From Desulfobacterales bacterium C00003106 (GTDB lineage Bacteria; Desulfobacterota; Desulfobacteria; Desulfobacterales; C00003106): DNA of 7,706 nt. Where the stretch lies: NCBI GenBank assembly GCA_001751015.1, contig MAXM01000083.1, positions 1-7,706 on the forward strand, read 5' to 3'. This document shows, piece by piece, positions 5,810-7,706 of the stretch. How positions within the stretch are numbered: the first letter of the stretch is position 1; every line of letters starts with the position of its first letter. The position numbers and the translations under genes are program-made. The notes below the pieces were generated by a model that did not search any database, was not told where the DNA came from, and saw only the letters and a list, made by a program, of their open reading frames with translations.

Positions 5810-7288
5810 TCAAAAAAGCCTCACGGCCTTTCGTAGGCGATCAACTACACGCGCCTGGCCGACTGTGGTCAGGATATCGAATATCCCGGGGCCTGCGGCC
5901 TGTCCTGTGACCACAGTGCGAATACCATTGATAATAATCCCCGGCTTGATCTCCAGCTCTTCCGCCATGTCACGGATCACCCTTTCGGTCTCCTCAATCG
6001 TGAATGCCGTTAAGGCCTCCAGCCGGTCAGCCGCCTGCGGAAACCACTCCTTTAAACCCTCATGTTTGAGAACATTCTTGTTCAGGGGCTTGGGGTCGAT
6101 CGGATAGTCATCCGAAAAATAGGCGCGGCCAAGCGTGGCAAAGTCAGTAAGCACATGATAACGACTCCGGATCAGGTCGACTGTGTGAAGGAACCAGCCG
6201 CGTTTTTCCGCTTCAAATGCCGGATTCCATATCCCTGCCTCTTCCAAAACCGATTTCACGCGCGGCGCTATCTCTTCAACAGGCAGTTTTCTCAGATAAT
6301 GGGCATTCATGCTGAGCGCCTTTGGATCGGTAAAAAATTTGGGATCATTCTTTTGTACATTAAATATGGAATTGGCACGATTGATCCCCTCTAATGAGAA
6401 TGCCTCTATCAATTCTTCTTTAGAAAAAAACTCCCGGGAATCCGATGTTGACCAGCCAAGCAGGACCAGAAAATTCAGAAAAGCCCACGAAAGGAAGCCA
6501 TGTTCCTTGTAGAAATGGACTGCAACCAGCTCCCCGTGTCTTCTCTTGGAGATCTTGGCCTTTTTCGGGTCTAATGTCAGGGACATGTGGGCAAACTTCG
6601 GTATAGGCGCACCGAGCGCCTTGTAAAGCATTATCTGCTTCGGTGTATTGGCCAGTCCGTCCTGTCCGCGAATGACATGCGTAATACGGTCACGGATATC
6701 GTCGACCACATTCGAAAGCACATAAAGGGGCTGGCCGTTCGACCGGACGATCACGAAGTCCTCTATGTCCTCATATTTCTTTTCTATGATCCCGTAGACT
6801 ATATCTTCAAAGACAACAGAGCCTGCGCCGCGTGGAACCTTCAGGCGGATAACGTACGGGATCCCCTCTTGTTCCTGTGTGGCCACGTCTTCGGCTGACA
6901 TATCGCGGCACTTGTCGTACTGCTTTGAACCGGTTTCACCCTTTTTCACCTCTTTACGCCTGAGGTCGAGTTCCTCTTTTGTGCAAAAGCATTTGTAGGC
7001 GGCTCCGGAATCAAGGAGCTTCTGTGCCGCAGCCTGATGTTCCCTGATAAAATGGGTCTGGAAATACGGCCCTTCATCCCAGGTAATTCCTATCCATTTC
7101 AAGCCATCGATAATCCCCTGGATCGACCCTTCTGTTGACCGTTCAGCATCCGTATCCTCGATCCTCAGAATCAGCTTCCCGCCTTCTTTTTGAGCAAGAA
7201 GCCAGTTATATATGGCCGTCCGGGCCCCCCCGATATGAAGATACCCGGTAGGACTCGGAGCAAACCGCACTCGTACTGTTTCAGTCAT
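5810..7288 (-). CDS. gltX: Glutamyl-tRNA synthetase
   Basis: A 492-residue class I aminoacyl-tRNA synthetase that charges tRNA with glutamate using ATP in the cytoplasm. The N-terminus has the glutamate-recognition and HIGH region RFAPSPTGYLHIGGARTA (8-25, HIGH-type HIGG at 18-21), followed by RIEDTD (42-47). The KMSKS-type loop is KISKR (245-249), preceded by LTLDPKKA and followed by RHGE. The catalytic domain also shows GQDGLANTPKQ (208-218). The zinc-knuckle region has Cys100, Cys102 and Cys127, but Asp129 stands where E. coli GltX has its His ligand, so zinc binding is uncertain. From about 320 on is the helical anticodon-binding region, including a KNDPKFFTDPKAL stretch longer than in E. 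coli (471 residues) that I associate with Desulfobacterota. The ATG at 7286-7288 has AAAGGTG at 7296-7302 as ribosome site. Whether it also mischarges tRNA-Gln (non-discriminating type) cannot be decided without knowing if gatCAB or glnS is present. It is convergent with the oxidoreductase unit, with 31 bases between stop codons. Confidence 0.97.
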   Translation of the reverse strand: MTETVRVRFAPSPTGYLHIGGARTAIYNWLLAQKEGGKLILRIEDTDAERSTEGSIQGIIDGLKWIGITWDEGPYFQTHFIREHQAAAQKLLDSGAAYKCFCTKEELDLRRKEVKKGETGSKQYDKCRDMSAEDVATQEQEGIPYVIRLKVPRGAGSVVFEDIVYGIIEKKYEDIEDFVIVRSNGQPLYVLSNVVDDIRDRITHVIRGQDGLANTPKQIMLYKALGAPIPKFAHMSLTLDPKKAKISKRRHGELVAVHFYKEHGFLSWAFLNFLVLLGWSTSDSREFFSKEELIEAFSLEGINRANSIFNVQKNDPKFFTDPKALSMNAHYLRKLPVEEIAPRVKSVLEEAGIWNPAFEAEKRGWFLHTVDLIRSRYHVLTDFATLGRAYFSDDYPIDPKPLNKNVLKHEGLKEWFPQAADRLEALTAFTIEETERVIRDMAEELEIKPGIIINGIRTVVTGQAAGPGIFDILTTVGQARVVDRLRKAVRLF

Positions 7289-7305
7289 ATCTTGTCACCT
7301 TTCTA

Positions 7306-7430
7306 TATAGACCTTCACATAAATAATTGCACGGCGTTATCGGTCAAAATCCTCGACAACGTACCCCAATGTATGCCTTACTCGAATTTTTCCCTCTATC
7401 CTTGTGCAATTAATTATCTAAAGGTCTATA
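7306..7430. repeat. Palindromic element of a second sequence type upstream of gltX (125 bp)
   Basis: Arms 7306-7332 and 7404-7430 are inverted repeats matching at 24 of 27 positions, with ends reading TATAGACCTT and AAGGTCTATA. A concentric inner stem pairs the start of 7346-7364 (AAAATCC...) imperfectly with the end of 7371-7390 (...CGAATTTT), and the centre has GTAC (7361-7364) opposite GTAT (7371-7374). It lacks the AATAGC core and the AAAYAACTT motif of the other elements, so it is a different family. It begins only three bases beyond the gltX ribosome site, hence lies in the gltX leader or promoter. No coding capacity. Confidence 0.75.
7319..7347 (-). promoter_or_regulatory. Weak promoter candidate for gltX inside a palindrome
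   Basis: On the minus strand TTGACC (7347-7342, five of six to -35) is followed after 17 bases by ATTTAT (7324-7319), a poor -10. If real, gltX is transcribed from within the palindromic element at 7306-7430. The weak -10 keeps confidence low. Confidence 0.25.
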
Positions 7431-7500
7431 GCTCCGGACTCTCAGAAAAAAGATCCTGGCCATGTTATCGCCTAATGTCCTTTTTTAACAATCGTTCCTC
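7431..7500. other. Gene-free spacer between palindromic elements
   Basis: These 70 bases have no coding signal. AAAAAAG (7446-7452) can pair with CTTTTTT (7480-7486), but the stem is A/T only and I would not call it a terminator. Nothing else is supported. Confidence 0.4.
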
Positions 7501-7658
7501 AGGGCTCGCTCAAAAATAACTTCATATTTTGATGAGCCGATCCATCCCGCATGGCTGCGTTGCTCGTTGGTTAAATAGCCTGCTATTCGCCCTCCTCGCG
7601 CCTTGCCATGCGGGCGCCTCGACCCCTGAAAAGGTAAATTTATTCTTGAGCGAACTCT
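7501..7658. repeat. Palindromic MITE-like element, copy C (158 bp)
   Basis: Ends 7501-7524 and 7635-7658 are inverted repeats matching at 19 of 24 positions, the left beginning AGGGCTCGCTCAAAAATAAC. A perfect 10-bp inner stem pairs CCCGCATGGC (7546-7555) with GCCATGCGGG (7605-7614). The centre, 7574-7587, is AATAGC-CT-GCTATT. All three levels share the same centre to within about one base. Its left end matches that of the element at 1668 at 17 of 24 positions, so the two are related although their interiors differ. It contains no gene and is separated by one base from the next element. Confidence 0.8.
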
Positions 7659-7659
7659 T

Positions 7660-7706
7660 AGGAACGTGGACGAAATAACTTCCGCAACTATGCATCACAG
7701 CTTCAG
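7660..7706. repeat. Left end of another copy-B element, cut by the window edge
   Basis: These 47 bases match 2001-2047 with one mismatch (T at 7667 for G at 2008). They include the AGG start and AAATAACTT motif of the family. By analogy the full element should continue about 135 bases beyond the window. It lies head-on against the right end of the preceding element. Confidence 0.85.

Noticed and set aside
1..7706. tRNA, rRNA, CRISPR or transposase genes
   Set aside because: I looked for conserved tRNA arms, spaced direct repeats and transposase/integrase motifs and found none. The repeats present are inverted and not regularly spaced.

Overview
The window looks like chromosomal DNA from an anaerobic member of the Desulfobacterota (former Deltaproteobacteria), probably a sulfate reducer or syntroph. 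This is inferred from gene content: an 1111-residue iron-sulfur/flavin oxidoreductase joining NuoG/SfrA-like and GltD/SfrB-like parts, a glutamyl-tRNA synthetase with the insertion style I associate with that group, and many small palindromic repeats between genes. No rRNA, tRNA, CRISPR array or transposase gene is visible.

Layout, left to right. Positions 3-254 (+) hold the 3' part of a DUF2442 gene whose start lies before the window. Positions 370-645 (-) hold a truncated, decayed CHASE2 sensor-domain fragment. Two envelope genes follow on the minus strand and are probably co-transcribed: a TRL-family lipoprotein (1329-1643) and, downstream of it, a small outer-membrane beta-barrel protein (690-1235). 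Positions 1644-2242 contain no convincing gene and hold two palindromic elements. Positions 2243-5578 (+) encode the large oxidoreductase, followed 5 bases later by a small coiled-coil protein (5584-5778), probably translationally coupled. Convergent to these is gltX (5810-7288, -). The last 418 bases are again gene-free and packed with palindromic elements.

The most notable non-coding signal is a set of palindromes at 1668-1848, 2001-2182 and 7501-7658, plus the left end of another at 7660-7706. They differ in most of their sequence but share one plan. Each starts with AGG, carries AAAYAACTT (Y = C or T) at positions 14-22, and the three complete ones have AATAGC-NN-GCTATT within about one base of the exact centre. 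A fourth palindrome of different sequence (7306-7430) sits directly upstream of gltX. These elements occupy the upstream regions of the TRL gene, the oxidoreductase gene and gltX, so they probably carry or shape the promoters or leaders there.

Functionally, the oxidoreductase is predicted to be a cytoplasmic NAD(P)H-linked electron-transfer protein with one 2Fe-2S cluster, several 4Fe-4S clusters and FAD. Its C-terminal molybdopterin-type domain is shortened and lacks the Sec/Cys metal-ligand segment, so it probably has no molybdenum catalysis of its own. The NuoE/NuoF-type partners often found beside such proteins are not in the window; repeats occupy the upstream side instead.
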